Positions 18,741 to 27,174 of a stretch of 64,000 nt of DNA are shown here, in pieces; the stretch's first letter is position 1; each line of letters starts with the position of its first letter. This DNA comes from Leisingera daeponensis (lineage in GTDB: Bacteria; Pseudomonadota; Alphaproteobacteria; Rhodobacterales; Rhodobacteraceae): the NCBI RefSeq assembly GCF_019801465.1, contig NZ_JAHVJA010000004.1, positions 1-64,000 on the forward strand. Reading direction: 5' to 3'. The notes beneath the pieces were generated by a model. That model had not been told where the DNA came from and searched no databases. It saw only the letters and a list, made by a program, of their open reading frames with translations. Position numbers and translations under genes: made by a program.

Positions 18741-19817
18741 TTAGTGCGGGAAAGGCCACAGTCTCAGTTTTTCTTTGGCAACGCGCCACAGCTGGGCCAT
18801 GCCGTGCGGCTCTGCGATCAGGAAGACGATGATCAGCGCCCCCACGATCACCAGCTGGAAATGCGCAACAATGTCGGTGGGCCAGTTCAGAAGGTCCACA
18901 CCCACCACTTTCAGCACCACCGGCAGCAGAACAAGGAAGGCCGCTCCCGCAAAGCTTCCGAAGATTGAGCCCAGACCGCCGAGGATCACCATGAACAGCA
19001 CCAGAAACGATTTCTGGATGCCAAAGGCCTCGCCGACCTCGACAGCGCCCAGGTAGACCGCAAAGAACAGCGCGCCGGAGATGCCGATGAAGAAACCGGA
19101 GACAGCAAAAGCCGTCAGCTTCGCCTTCAGCGGGTTCACCCCGATGATCTCGGCAGCAATATCCATGTCGCGGATCGCCATCCAGGTTCGGCCCACGGTG
19201 CCGCGGGTCAGGTTACGGGCAATCAACGCGCAGACCGTCAGGAAGATCAGGCAGAACAGGTAGGTGGCCCAGGCCGGCGCATTGGGCCCGGTGATGATGA
19301 TGCCGAAGGTATCGCGTTCTGGCGCGTTGATCTGGCCTGAGGCGGAATAGTTGTAGAACCACGGCACCCGGTTGAACAGCCACACCAAAAAGAACTGGGC
19401 CGCCAGCGTTGCCACCGCCAGGTAGAACCCCTTGATGCGCAAGGACGGAAGGCCGAACAGCACACAGACAAACGCGGTAATACCGCCCGCCAGGATCACA
19501 TGAAGGAACATGCTGACCTCCGGGAAGGCAGTCATCAGCTTGTAGCAGGCATAGGCCCCCACCGCCATGAACCCGCCGGTGCCCAGGGACACCTGGCCGC
19601 AATAGCCGACCAGGATGTTCAGACCGATCGCCGCGATCGAATAGATCAGGAATGGCAGCAGGATCGCATTGGCCCAGTAATCATTGATCAGGAAGGGGAT
19701 AAGGCCGAAGGCCACCGCCAGCACCGCATAGTACCGGTAGCGGTCAAACTTGATCGGAAACGTCTGGCTGTCATCGGCATAGGAGACTTTGAAATCCCCG
19801 GCTTCACGGTAGAACAT
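18741..19817 (-). CDS. livM: Liv-type ABC transporter permease LivM
   Basis: A 358-residue inner-membrane permease. The hallmark NILVGYCGQVSLGTGGFMAVGAYA follows the first hydrophobic segments, and GRTWMAIRDMDIAAEIIGVNPLKAKLTAFAVSGFFIGISGALF is the cytoplasmic coupling loop. The final helix is followed by EPHGMAQLW. The ribosome binding site AAAGGGAG lies inside the end of a tiny upstream frame. It pairs with LivH at 20618-21604. Confidence 0.94.
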   Translation of the reverse strand: MFYREAGDFKVSYADDSQTFPIKFDRYRYYAVLAVAFGLIPFLINDYWANAILLPFLIYSIAAIGLNILVGYCGQVSLGTGGFMAVGAYACYKLMTAFPEVSMFLHVILAGGITAFVCVLFGLPSLRIKGFYLAVATLAAQFFLVWLFNRVPWFYNYSASGQINAPERDTFGIIITGPNAPAWATYLFCLIFLTVCALIARNLTRGTVGRTWMAIRDMDIAAEIIGVNPLKAKLTAFAVSGFFIGISGALFFAVYLGAVEVGEAFGIQKSFLVLFMVILGGLGSIFGSFAGAAFLVLLPVVLKVVGVDLLNWPTDIVAHFQLVIVGALIIVFLIAEPHGMAQLWRVAKEKLRLWPFPH

Positions 19818-19820
19818 GTC

Positions 19821-19895
19821 TCAGATGCTCCCTTTCTTTTGCGCGTTGGCGATGCTGCCTGCGCGGATACTGTTATTGATTGCGGCGGCGCTCAT
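19821..19895 (-). CDS. Possible 24-codon coupling frame upstream of livM
   Basis: An ATG at 19895 overlaps the TGA of the upstream 87-residue gene as ATGA, and the frame runs 24 codons (beginning MSAAAINNSIRAG, ending AQKKGSI) to a TGA just 4 bp before the livM ATG. The livM ribosome binding site lies within it. It may be a real micro-protein or simply carry ribosomes from one gene to the next. Confidence 0.35.
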   Translation of the reverse strand: MSAAAINNSIRAGSIANAQKKGSI

Positions 19896-20155
19896 TCGAT
19901 CTGCCCCCACTGGGCCTGCGCCGCGTCGCGCTGGTCGCGCGTCATCCGGTTCGACGGTTTTGCATAGCCGCTGCGTTCGCTGCCGCGCACCAGCCGCAAA
20001 TAGGCGATGATGCCGGTGATCAGCCCGGCCGAGGCCAGCAGCGCCGCGGTCACCACCTGGGTTTCGCTGTAGCTTTCTGCCGTCAGCGCCAGGTAGCCGA
20101 AGGCCCAGAAACCGGCCCAGGCAATCACGTTGATGACGGCGAGCTGCTTGGTCAT
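19892..20155 (-). CDS. Small two-helix membrane protein in the Liv cluster
   Basis: An 87-residue protein with two hydrophobic segments (about 8-25 and 36-56) and a basic, then polar C-terminal tail (SERSGYAKPSNRMTRDQRDAAQAQWGQIE). I do not recognise a named family. Its place directly before livM and on the same strand suggests an accessory membrane partner of the transporter, but that is inference. Confidence 0.7.
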   Translation of the reverse strand: MTKQLAVINVIAWAGFWAFGYLALTAESYSETQVVTAALLASAGLITGIIAYLRLVRGSERSGYAKPSNRMTRDQRDAAQAQWGQIE

Positions 20156-20257
20156 GCCGCACCCCCGGCGTTAACCACTTTGTCAGATTTCCCGGCTTGG
20201 ACACATTTTGCCCACTTCTTTGTGGAACCCTGTTCGCGGGTAGAGTGAGTGGAACAA

Positions 20258-20590
20258 ATGACCGTGATTTTCGAGGAAATCCGGCGGCTGGAGGCCGCGC
20301 GGAAGAGGGGCGACATATCCGAGGCTGACTTTGCAGAGGCAAAGGGCCGACTGCTGGAAACGGTGGAGGATGCAACCGTGCTGCCGCCGTTTGAGTTTGA
20401 GCCGCCGCGGCGGCAGGCTTCCAAAGCAGCGCCCGGCCCGTGGGGTACGGTGCTGATCGGGCTGCTGATGGCCGGGCTGCTGACCTTCGTGGCCGGGCAG
20501 CTGATCGGCAACATCACCATCGCCTTCACTCTGGTCGCCACGGTCTGCGCCGCCATCGTTGTCGCCGCCTTCCGCCGGCTCGAAGGCTGA
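20258..20590 (+). CDS. SHOCT-like small membrane protein on the opposite strand
   Basis: A 110-residue protein. The N-terminal 30 residues read as a SHOCT-type short helical domain (IRRLEAARKRGDISEADFAEAKGRLL), followed by a Pro-rich linker and two adjacent hydrophobic segments (about 60-82 and 84-103). An in-frame GTG lies 9 bp upstream. It runs against the transporter genes, between the 87-residue gene and livH. SHOCT domains are often found on membrane-tethered proteins with roles in oligomerisation or interaction; nothing more specific can be said. Confidence 0.75.
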   Translation: MTVIFEEIRRLEAARKRGDISEADFAEAKGRLLETVEDATVLPPFEFEPPRRQASKAAPGPWGTVLIGLLMAGLLTFVAGQLIGNITIAFTLVATVCAAIVVAAFRRLEG

Positions 20591-20617
20591 GCGTGCCGGG
20601 AGCAGATCATATGAGCC

Positions 20618-21604
20618 TCAGACCCGTTCAATGATCTTCTCCCCGAACAGACCTTGCGGGCGGAACACCAGGAACAAGAGCGCCAGCACATAGGCAAACC
20701 AGTTCTCGGTCGCGCCGCCCACCAGCGGGCCGACCGCGAATTCGAACAGCTTTTCGCCGACGCCGATGATCAGGCCGCCAACGATGGCGCCGGGGATCGA
20801 GGTGAAGCCGCCCAGCATCAGCACCGGCAGCGCCTTCAGCGCGATCAGCGACAGCGAGAACTGCACACCGGACTTGGTGCCCCAGACGATGCCCGCAACC
20901 AGCGCCACGAAACCTGCGACCGACCACACCAGAACCCAGATGAAGTTCAGCGAGATGCCGACCGACAGCGCCGCCTGGTGATCATCCGCCACCGCGCGCA
21001 TGGCCCGGCCCTGCTTGGTGTACTGGCTGAAAGCCACCAGCCCCGCCACCAGCAGCGCCGCAATCACCGTCGCCACAATATCCAGATTGTCGATAAAGAA
21101 GCCGTAGCCGAAGATGTTGAAGGTGGTCTCGTCGATCCACAGGTTGATGCCCTGCGGCAGGCCCACGTCAAGCGTCTTGATCTCGGAGCCCCACATCAGG
21201 TCGGCAACGCCTTCCAGGAAGTAGGCCAGACCGATGGTGGCCATGAACAGGATGATCGGTTCCTGCCCAACCAGATGCTTCATCACCAGCACCTGAACCA
21301 GCCAGGCCAGCAGCACCATCACGGCAACCGTCAGCGCAATCGCCACGGCGCCCGGAACATTCCAGCCGAAATGGGTGATATGGCCGCCAAAGACCGCGTT
21401 GATCAGATGCGAGAACGGCACCTGTCCCTGCATGATCCCCACCAGTGTCATCGCCGCAAACAGCGCCAGAACACCTTGGGCATAGTTGAAGATACCGGAG
21501 GCCTTGTAGATCAGGACGAACCCCAGCGCGACCAGCGCATAGAGCACGCCCGCCATCAGGCCGTTGAGCGTCACTTCCATCGCAAAGACGAGTTGTTCGG
21601 GCAT
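20618..21604 (-). CDS. livH: Liv-type ABC transporter permease LivH
   Basis: A 328-residue inner-membrane permease. Typical blocks are EVTLNGLMAGVLYALVALGFVLIYKASGIFNYAQGVLALFAA and, near the middle, TKQGRAMRAVADDHQAALSVGISLNFIWVLVWSVAGF, the coupling loop. The C-terminus has the usual FRPQGLFGEKIIERV. The ATG at 21604 has GAGGAG upstream. The spacer to livG contains a short tandem repeat and a G9 run. Confidence 0.95.
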   Translation of the reverse strand: MPEQLVFAMEVTLNGLMAGVLYALVALGFVLIYKASGIFNYAQGVLALFAAMTLVGIMQGQVPFSHLINAVFGGHITHFGWNVPGAVAIALTVAVMVLLAWLVQVLVMKHLVGQEPIILFMATIGLAYFLEGVADLMWGSEIKTLDVGLPQGINLWIDETTFNIFGYGFFIDNLDIVATVIAALLVAGLVAFSQYTKQGRAMRAVADDHQAALSVGISLNFIWVLVWSVAGFVALVAGIVWGTKSGVQFSLSLIALKALPVLMLGGFTSIPGAIVGGLIIGVGEKLFEFAVGPLVGGATENWFAYVLALLFLVFRPQGLFGEKIIERV

Positions 21605-21634
21605 TAGAGGCTCTCCTCGGAATTCTGCGCTGCG

Positions 21635-21689
21635 GCGGTGCACAGGCGGTGCACAGGCGGTGTACGGGTGTCACCCTGCCGGGGGGGGG
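21635..21689. repeat. Three 11-bp tandem repeats and a G9 tract between livG and livH
   Basis: GCGGTGCACAG at 21635-21645 is repeated exactly at 21646-21656 and imperfectly (GCGGTGTACGG) at 21657-21667. A run of nine G follows at 21681-21689. Both types of sequence change length by slippage. They lie in a non-coding spacer, so any effect would be on livH expression. Confidence 0.85.
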
Positions 21690-21706
21690 TGTTGCTGCGG
21701 TGCAAC

Positions 21707-22525
21707 TCAGTCATGGCTGACCCCCAGGTAGGCGTCGATCACATCCTGGTTGTTGCGCACCTCATCCGGGGTGCCGTCACCGATCTTCTTGCCGTAATCC
21801 ATCACCACGACCCGGTCGCTGAGGTCCATCACAACGCCCATGTCGTGTTCGATCAGGGCAATGGTGGTGCCGAATTCGTCGTTCACATCCAGGATGAAGC
21901 GGGACATATCCTCCTTCTCCTCGACGTTCATGCCGGCCATCGGCTCATCCAACAACAGAAGCTTCGGCTCCGCCGCCAGCGCGCGCGCCAGTTCGACCCG
22001 TTTCTTCAAGCCGTAGGGCAGCCGTGCCACTGGCGTCTTGCGGATATGCTGGATCTCCAGGAAGTCGATGATTTTTTCAACCACTTCCCGGTTTTCAGTC
22101 TCTTCCGCCTCGGCCTTGCCCTTCCACAACGCTTGGGAAAACAGGCTTGTTTTCATGTAGTTGAGGCGCCCGGTCATGACGTTGTCCAGCACACTCATGC
22201 CTTCGAACAGCGCGATGTTCTGGAAAGTACGGGCGATCCCCTGACGCGCAACCTCGTAAGGGCGCATCGGCGGGCGGCGCTTGCCGTGAAACAGCACTTC
22301 ACCTTCCTGCGGCACATAAAAGCCGGAGATCACATTCAGCATCGAAGACTTGCCGGCACCGTTGGGGCCGATGATCGCGCGGATTTCGCCCTCGCGGATA
22401 TCAAAGGAGATGTCCTTGATAGCTATCACGCCGCCGAACCGCAGGGTGATGTTCTTCATTTCCATCACCACACCGCCGATGGTGCGGCCGTCCTCGGTGA
22501 CGTAGCTATCGGAATTATCAAGCAT
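21707..22525 (-). CDS. livG: Liv-type ABC transporter ATP-binding protein LivG
   Basis: A 272-residue ATPase. Walker A is GPNGAGKS at 53-60, and the sequence runs through QGIARTFQNIALFEGMSVLDN (Q-loop), LPYGLKKRVELARALAAEPKLLLLDEPMAGMN (signature and Walker B) and IEHDMGVVMDLSDRVVVMDYG (H-loop). In the signature, PYGLKKRVE replaces the usual SGGQ-like LSYGQQRRLE. The start at 22525 is chosen because GGAGG lies 8 bp ahead of it; in-frame ATGs at 22540 and 22573 lack this. Confidence 0.95.
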   Translation of the reverse strand: MLDNSDSYVTEDGRTIGGVVMEMKNITLRFGGVIAIKDISFDIREGEIRAIIGPNGAGKSSMLNVISGFYVPQEGEVLFHGKRRPPMRPYEVARQGIARTFQNIALFEGMSVLDNVMTGRLNYMKTSLFSQALWKGKAEAEETENREVVEKIIDFLEIQHIRKTPVARLPYGLKKRVELARALAAEPKLLLLDEPMAGMNVEEKEDMSRFILDVNDEFGTTIALIEHDMGVVMDLSDRVVVMDYGKKIGDGTPDEVRNNQDVIDAYLGVSHD

Positions 22526-22613
22526 AACAACGGCCTCCATATTTTTGCCGCATAGAAATTTTAAGATTTCCATGCGATACTTGTTCAAAACGAGCAGCAA
22601 GGAGATCGACGTT

Positions 22614-22799
22614 ATGTTCGGCGAACTTGAGCATTCCTGCCTTTTGAAGATGGCACTCGAATGCAAGCAGATGGGCCTCAGCCAATCCGAAAGCCTGGCC
22701 ACCATCATTGAGCAGACACACGGGTTCAGCTCCCCCTTCAAGATCCAGCAGGTGGTCAACACCGCCTACAATCCTGGTCTCAACCCCGACCTGATCTGA
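22614..22799 (+). CDS. Small conserved-looking protein divergent from livG
   Basis: A 61-residue protein beginning MFGELEHSCLLKMALECKQM and ending NPGLNPDLI. The start at 22614 has a good AAGGAG. It is soluble, with two Cys (9 and 16) and a probable helical bundle; no family is recognised. It shares an 88-bp promoter region with livG and lies between livG and the long CoA ligase gene, on the opposite strand to both. Confidence 0.6.
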   Translation: MFGELEHSCLLKMALECKQMGLSQSESLATIIEQTHGFSSPFKIQQVVNTAYNPGLNPDLI

Positions 22800-22852
22800 G
22801 GATCTTCCGGCCTGCCCGGCACGGGGCAGACAGTTTTCCGGCGAAACGTGCA

Positions 22853-24826
22853 TCATTCCGCGGCCACCTTGTGAACCGCTGCCGGTTTCACTTCGGCATC
22901 GACGATGGTCAGAGTCGCTTTGATCGAGCCCTTGCGGCCGTCTTCATAGGTCACTTCGGTAACGGTGGAGACCTTCTCCGAGCCGTCGTAGAGCGCGGTG
23001 ATAATGTCGGCAAATTTCTCCTCGACGATGCGGCGGCGCACCTTGCGGGTGCGGGTCATTTCACCGTCATCGGCATCCAGTTCCTTGTGCAGCACGACAA
23101 AGCGATGCACCTGGCAGCCCGACAGCATCGGGTCTTCGGCCACGGACTTGTTCACCGCCGTCACATGCGACCGGATGGTTTCCAGAACCTTCGGATGGCC
23201 TGCCAGCTCCTGATAGGAGGCATAGGCGATATTATTGCGCTCCGCCCAGTTGCCGACCGCCGTCAGGTCGATGTTGATAAAGGCCACGCAACGGTCACGG
23301 CCATTTCCGAACAGCACTGCTTCCAGGATGTCCGGGTAGAATTTCAGCTTGTTTTCCACATACTTGGGCGCAAACATGCTGCCATCGGCCATCTTGCCCA
23401 CGTCCTTGGCGCGGTCGATGATCCGCAGGTGGCCGGAACCTTCCTCGAAGAAGCCCGCATCCCCGGTGGCCACCCAGCCCTCTGCATCCTTGGTTGAGGC
23501 GGTCGATTCCGGGTTGTTATAATACTCAACAAAGGTGCCGGGCGAGCGGTAGTGGATCTCGCCGTTGTCGTCGATCTTGATCTCAACCTCCGGAGCCGGC
23601 ACGCCAACGGTGTCTGCGCGCACTTCGCCATCCGGCTGCACGGTGATGAACACTGTGGCCTCGGTCTGGCCGTATAGCTGTTTCAGGTTGATGCCCAGCG
23701 AACGGTAGAAATCGAAGATTTCCGGCCCGATTGCTTCGCCTGCGGTATAGCCCACACGGATACGGCCATACCCCAGCGTGTCCTTCAGCGGGCCGTAAAC
23801 CAGCACATTGCCCAGCGCGTATTTCAGCCTGTCCATCAGGCCCACCGGCTTGCCGTCCAGAATATTGCCGCCGACCTTTTTCGCATGCGCCAGGAAATGG
23901 TGGAACATCTTGCGCTTCAGGGTGCTTGCGTCCTCCATCCGGATCATGACGTTCGTCAGTTGGCCTTCGAACACCCGCGGCGGGGCGAAGAAATAGGTCG
24001 GCCCGATCTCGCGCAGGTCCGTCATCATGGTGTCCTGGCTTTCCGGGCAGTTCACGCAAAAGCCGCACCAGTAGGCCTGGCCGATCGAGAAGATGAAGTC
24101 CCCAACCCAGGCCATCGGCAGGTAGGAAAGAATATTCTCGCCCTGAGACAGATTGTCGAACTCAGAAGAGTTACGCGCGGTTTCAATCACATTGCGGTTT
24201 GACAGCACCACACCCTTGGGCTTGCCGGTGGTGCCGGAGGTGTAAAGCATCACGCAGGTGCTATCGTAGTCCAGCTTGGCCTGGCGTGACTGCAGCTCAC
24301 CGATCAGCTCGTCATGGGCGGCGCGGCCTTGCTCCTGGATGTGGCTGAACTGGTGCAGTTGGGTATGGTCGTATTTCCGCATCCCGCGCGGATCCAGATA
24401 GATCATGTGCTCGAACTGCTGAAGCTGGTCCTGGATCTCGATGACCTTGTCAGCCTGCTCCTGATCGCCCACGATCACAAAACGCGCACCGCAGTGGCCC
24501 AGCACATAGGCCATCTCCTCCGCCACCGCATCCTGGTAAAGCGGCACAGGCACGGCACCCACCGCCTGCGCAGCAACCATCGACCAGTAAAGGTAAGGAC
24601 GGTTGCGGCCGATGATGGCAACAAAGTCACCCTCATTCACGCCAAGGTTGATCAACCCCAACGCCAGCGCCTCGATTTCCTTTGCCGTCTCGGCCCAGGT
24701 CCAGCATTGCCAAATGCCAAATTCCTTTTCCCGGTAGGCTGGTGCCTCCGTGAATTGCGCCGCATTGCGTTGAAGCAGCGCCGGCAGGGATTGCATCCCT
24801 TCGGCGCCCATCTGCATCTGAGCCAA
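22853..24826 (-). CDS. AMP-forming acyl-CoA synthetase
   Basis: A 657-residue ligase that activates a carboxylic acid with ATP and joins it to CoA. The ATP loop is YTSGTTGKPKG at 195-205. Later motifs include LKQLYGQTEATVFITV, WVATGDAGFFEEGSGHLRIIDRAKDVGKMADGSMFAPKYVEN and the catalytic-Lys end region RKVRRRIVEEKFADI. It is of long-chain FadD or Faa1-like length. First gene of the Liv cluster, on the same strand but separated from livG by a small opposite gene. With the shorter ligase at the other end, it suggests a pathway that thio-esterifies imported acids. Confidence 0.92.
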   Translation of the reverse strand: MAQMQMGAEGMQSLPALLQRNAAQFTEAPAYREKEFGIWQCWTWAETAKEIEALALGLINLGVNEGDFVAIIGRNRPYLYWSMVAAQAVGAVPVPLYQDAVAEEMAYVLGHCGARFVIVGDQEQADKVIEIQDQLQQFEHMIYLDPRGMRKYDHTQLHQFSHIQEQGRAAHDELIGELQSRQAKLDYDSTCVMLYTSGTTGKPKGVVLSNRNVIETARNSSEFDNLSQGENILSYLPMAWVGDFIFSIGQAYWCGFCVNCPESQDTMMTDLREIGPTYFFAPPRVFEGQLTNVMIRMEDASTLKRKMFHHFLAHAKKVGGNILDGKPVGLMDRLKYALGNVLVYGPLKDTLGYGRIRVGYTAGEAIGPEIFDFYRSLGINLKQLYGQTEATVFITVQPDGEVRADTVGVPAPEVEIKIDDNGEIHYRSPGTFVEYYNNPESTASTKDAEGWVATGDAGFFEEGSGHLRIIDRAKDVGKMADGSMFAPKYVENKLKFYPDILEAVLFGNGRDRCVAFINIDLTAVGNWAERNNIAYASYQELAGHPKVLETIRSHVTAVNKSVAEDPMLSGCQVHRFVVLHKELDADDGEMTRTRKVRRRIVEEKFADIITALYDGSEKVSTVTEVTYEDGRKGSIKATLTIVDAEVKPAAVHKVAAE

Positions 24827-25272
24827 CTTTATCTCCTCCCTTTCCGGCGTTACTGCCGGACTGGCCGCTGCCCGCGGCTCTGGCCCCGATTAGGGACAGC
24901 AGCAGGGTAGCCCGTCAACTTTTTCCTGATGTTTTCTCAAATCTTACCAATTGTAACACCCTAATCCTCCTTGTTTTTCTTACTGTTACGCCTGACCGTC
25001 TCAGCCGGGTACTAAAAATCCCGTTCCATCTGGCCCCAGGCGCCGACTCAGCCGCGTGGGATGCGCACTGCAGGATGATGTTTCGAATCGGGCTAGCGGC
25101 AGCGAATCCGGAAACACCAAATCCGCACCTCTGGATCCGTCCGCAGCTTTTTCCGCAGCGCGGCAACCGAAAGGCGACCGGACCTTTGAAGCCGCGGTAC
25201 ATTTGCGCGCCGCGGCCGAATGGCGATTTGCCCCGCAGCCGCCCCGGTGCTAGCCATGACCCGGGGAGTACC
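24827..25272. other. Divergent promoter region between ligase and hybrid kinase
   Basis: About 446 bp separate the two divergent start codons. Roughly 24915-25010 is relatively AT-rich and is the likeliest place for the promoters. No convincing gene or RNA was found. The kinase frame is open from about 25075 but its first good start is at 25273, so the extra 66 codons are considered non-coding. Confidence 0.5.
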
Positions 25273-27174
25273 ATGAACCGGATAAGCAAACAGCACGCCG
25301 CCATGACCACCGCCGGGCTGAATTTGATTGCCCAGGCGTTGTCGATCTATGACAACGACCTCCGGCTGGCAGTCTGCAACCGGCGTTTCCAGGAAATGTT
25401 CGATCTCCCGGACCATCTGGTTCAGCCGGGCGCGTCCTTTGCCGAAACCATCCGCTATCTGGCCGAAGCGGGGGAATACGCGCCGGAAAACGATATTGAG
25501 GACATCGTTCGGAGCCGGGTCGACCAGGCCCTGAATTTCGTGCCCCACTATCTGGAGCGCGAACGCCCCAACGGGCAGACGATTTCAATCGAAGGCTCGC
25601 CTCTGCCGCAGGGCGGCTGGGTCACAGTTTATACAGACATCTCCCGTGCAAAACGCGCGGAGCAGCTGCTGCGCTCCCGTTCGGAAGAACTGTCCGAAAA
25701 GCTGATTGCCCATACGGAGGAACTGTCTGCTGCCAACAGGCAGCTGGAAGCCACCAACACTGCACTGGAAGAGGCCAAGCGCCAGCTGACTGAAATCGAA
25801 GGCCGTACCCGCCTGACGACAGAGATGATGCCCGCCCATATCGCCCATGTGGATGCGGACGGGTATTACACCTATACCAACCGCCGCCTTAGCGCGGTGT
25901 TTCCGGGCCGCCCCTCGGAAATCCTCGGAATGCATATCTCGGACGCGCTGGGAGAGACCGCCTTCGACCGGATCGAGCCGCATCTGCTGGCCGCCTACAA
26001 GGGCAGCAGCCCGGTGTTCGAATTCACCGAAAGCCACGGCAGCCGCCGGATCCGGGTGGCCTTCACTCCTGATCAGCAGGGCGGTGTCTATATTCTGTCA
26101 ATGGATGTGACCGAGGAAACCCAGGCCCGTGTCGCCCTGCAGCAGGCCCGCCGCCGCGAGATGGCTGCGCAGATGACCAGCGGCCTGGCGCATGATTTCT
26201 CCAACCTTCTGACCATCATCTTGGGCATGCAAGGAAAGCTGGAAAAGATGGGATTGGGCGGCGAAGCCGGCGAATTGGTGCAGGGCACCCTGTCGGCCGC
26301 CCGGCGCGGCGGGCGGCTTTTGAACCGGATTGCCGAAATGACCAGCCAGCGCACCCTGCGCCCGCAGGCCACCGATATGCACGCCCTGCTGGATGAGCTG
26401 AAGGTGCTGGCTTCGCCGTCGCTGCCGCAGGGCGTGGGACTCAGCATTCTTGATAACCTGCCGGATCAGGTGCTGCTGCTCGACGCAGGAAAGCTTCAGG
26501 ATGCGCTCTTGAACCTGATACTAAACGCCCGCGACGCCTGCGGCACGTCTGGTCAGATCACCGTCAGCGCCCATGCGGTCGGCCAGACCTGGGTCGAAAT
26601 CACCGTGACCGATACCGGCCCCGGCTTCTCGCCGGAGGCGCTGGAAAAAGCGCTCAACCCGTTCTTTACCACCAAAGGCAGCGAAGGCTCCGGCCTCGGC
26701 TTGCCGATGGTTTATGATATGGCCAAACTGGCCGGAGGCGATATGCGGATCGGCAACGGCATCACTGGTGCCGCGATCACCCTGCGCCTGCCCTACCGCC
26801 CGGCCCCGGACGCGGGCGGCGGCATGGCCTTGCTGGTTGAGGACAGCGAGGAGCTGCGCGCAGCCTTCCGCGATATGCTGACCGACCTCGGCTTTTCGGT
26901 TATCGAGGCCGCCAGCGTCGACGAGGCCTGCGCGCTGACAGCTGACCTGCCGGACATTGCTCTGGTACTGTCGGACATCAAGCTGGAAGGCAGTGCCACC
27001 GGTATAGACCTCGCTACACGGCTGGAGGGCTCCGGTCTGCCCTGCATCCTGATGACCTCTCTGCCCGTCAGCGACCCGCTTTTCCGCAAGGCATTGAAAT
27101 GCGGCCCGGTTTTGCGCAAACCTTTCACCATCCACCAGCTTTCCGAGCTGATCCAACCGGAGCCCGCCGAATGA
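25273..27174 (+). CDS. Hybrid sensor histidine kinase (PAS, kinase, receiver)
   Basis: A 633-residue cytoplasmic sensor kinase; no transmembrane segment or signal was seen. Order: an N-terminal PAS-7-like domain (about 10-120, SIYDNDLRLAVCNRRFQEMFDLP), a coiled coil (130-190), a second PAS domain (200-290), the dimerisation box with His307 in GLAHDFSNLL, N-box LNLILNARDAC, G-boxes DTGPGF and GSGLGLPMV, and a C-terminal receiver with Asp568 (LVLSDIKLEG) and the KPF loop. The gene overlaps the response-regulator gene by ATGA. Divergent from the CoA ligase, so it may sense the imported acid or its CoA product; this is inference. Confidence 0.93.
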   Translation: MNRISKQHAAMTTAGLNLIAQALSIYDNDLRLAVCNRRFQEMFDLPDHLVQPGASFAETIRYLAEAGEYAPENDIEDIVRSRVDQALNFVPHYLERERPNGQTISIEGSPLPQGGWVTVYTDISRAKRAEQLLRSRSEELSEKLIAHTEELSAANRQLEATNTALEEAKRQLTEIEGRTRLTTEMMPAHIAHVDADGYYTYTNRRLSAVFPGRPSEILGMHISDALGETAFDRIEPHLLAAYKGSSPVFEFTESHGSRRIRVAFTPDQQGGVYILSMDVTEETQARVALQQARRREMAAQMTSGLAHDFSNLLTIILGMQGKLEKMGLGGEAGELVQGTLSAARRGGRLLNRIAEMTSQRTLRPQATDMHALLDELKVLASPSLPQGVGLSILDNLPDQVLLLDAGKLQDALLNLILNARDACGTSGQITVSAHAVGQTWVEITVTDTGPGFSPEALEKALNPFFTTKGSEGSGLGLPMVYDMAKLAGGDMRIGNGITGAAITLRLPYRPAPDAGGGMALLVEDSEELRAAFRDMLTDLGFSVIEAASVDEACALTADLPDIALVLSDIKLEGSATGIDLATRLEGSGLPCILMTSLPVSDPLFRKALKCGPVLRKPFTIHQLSELIQPEPAE

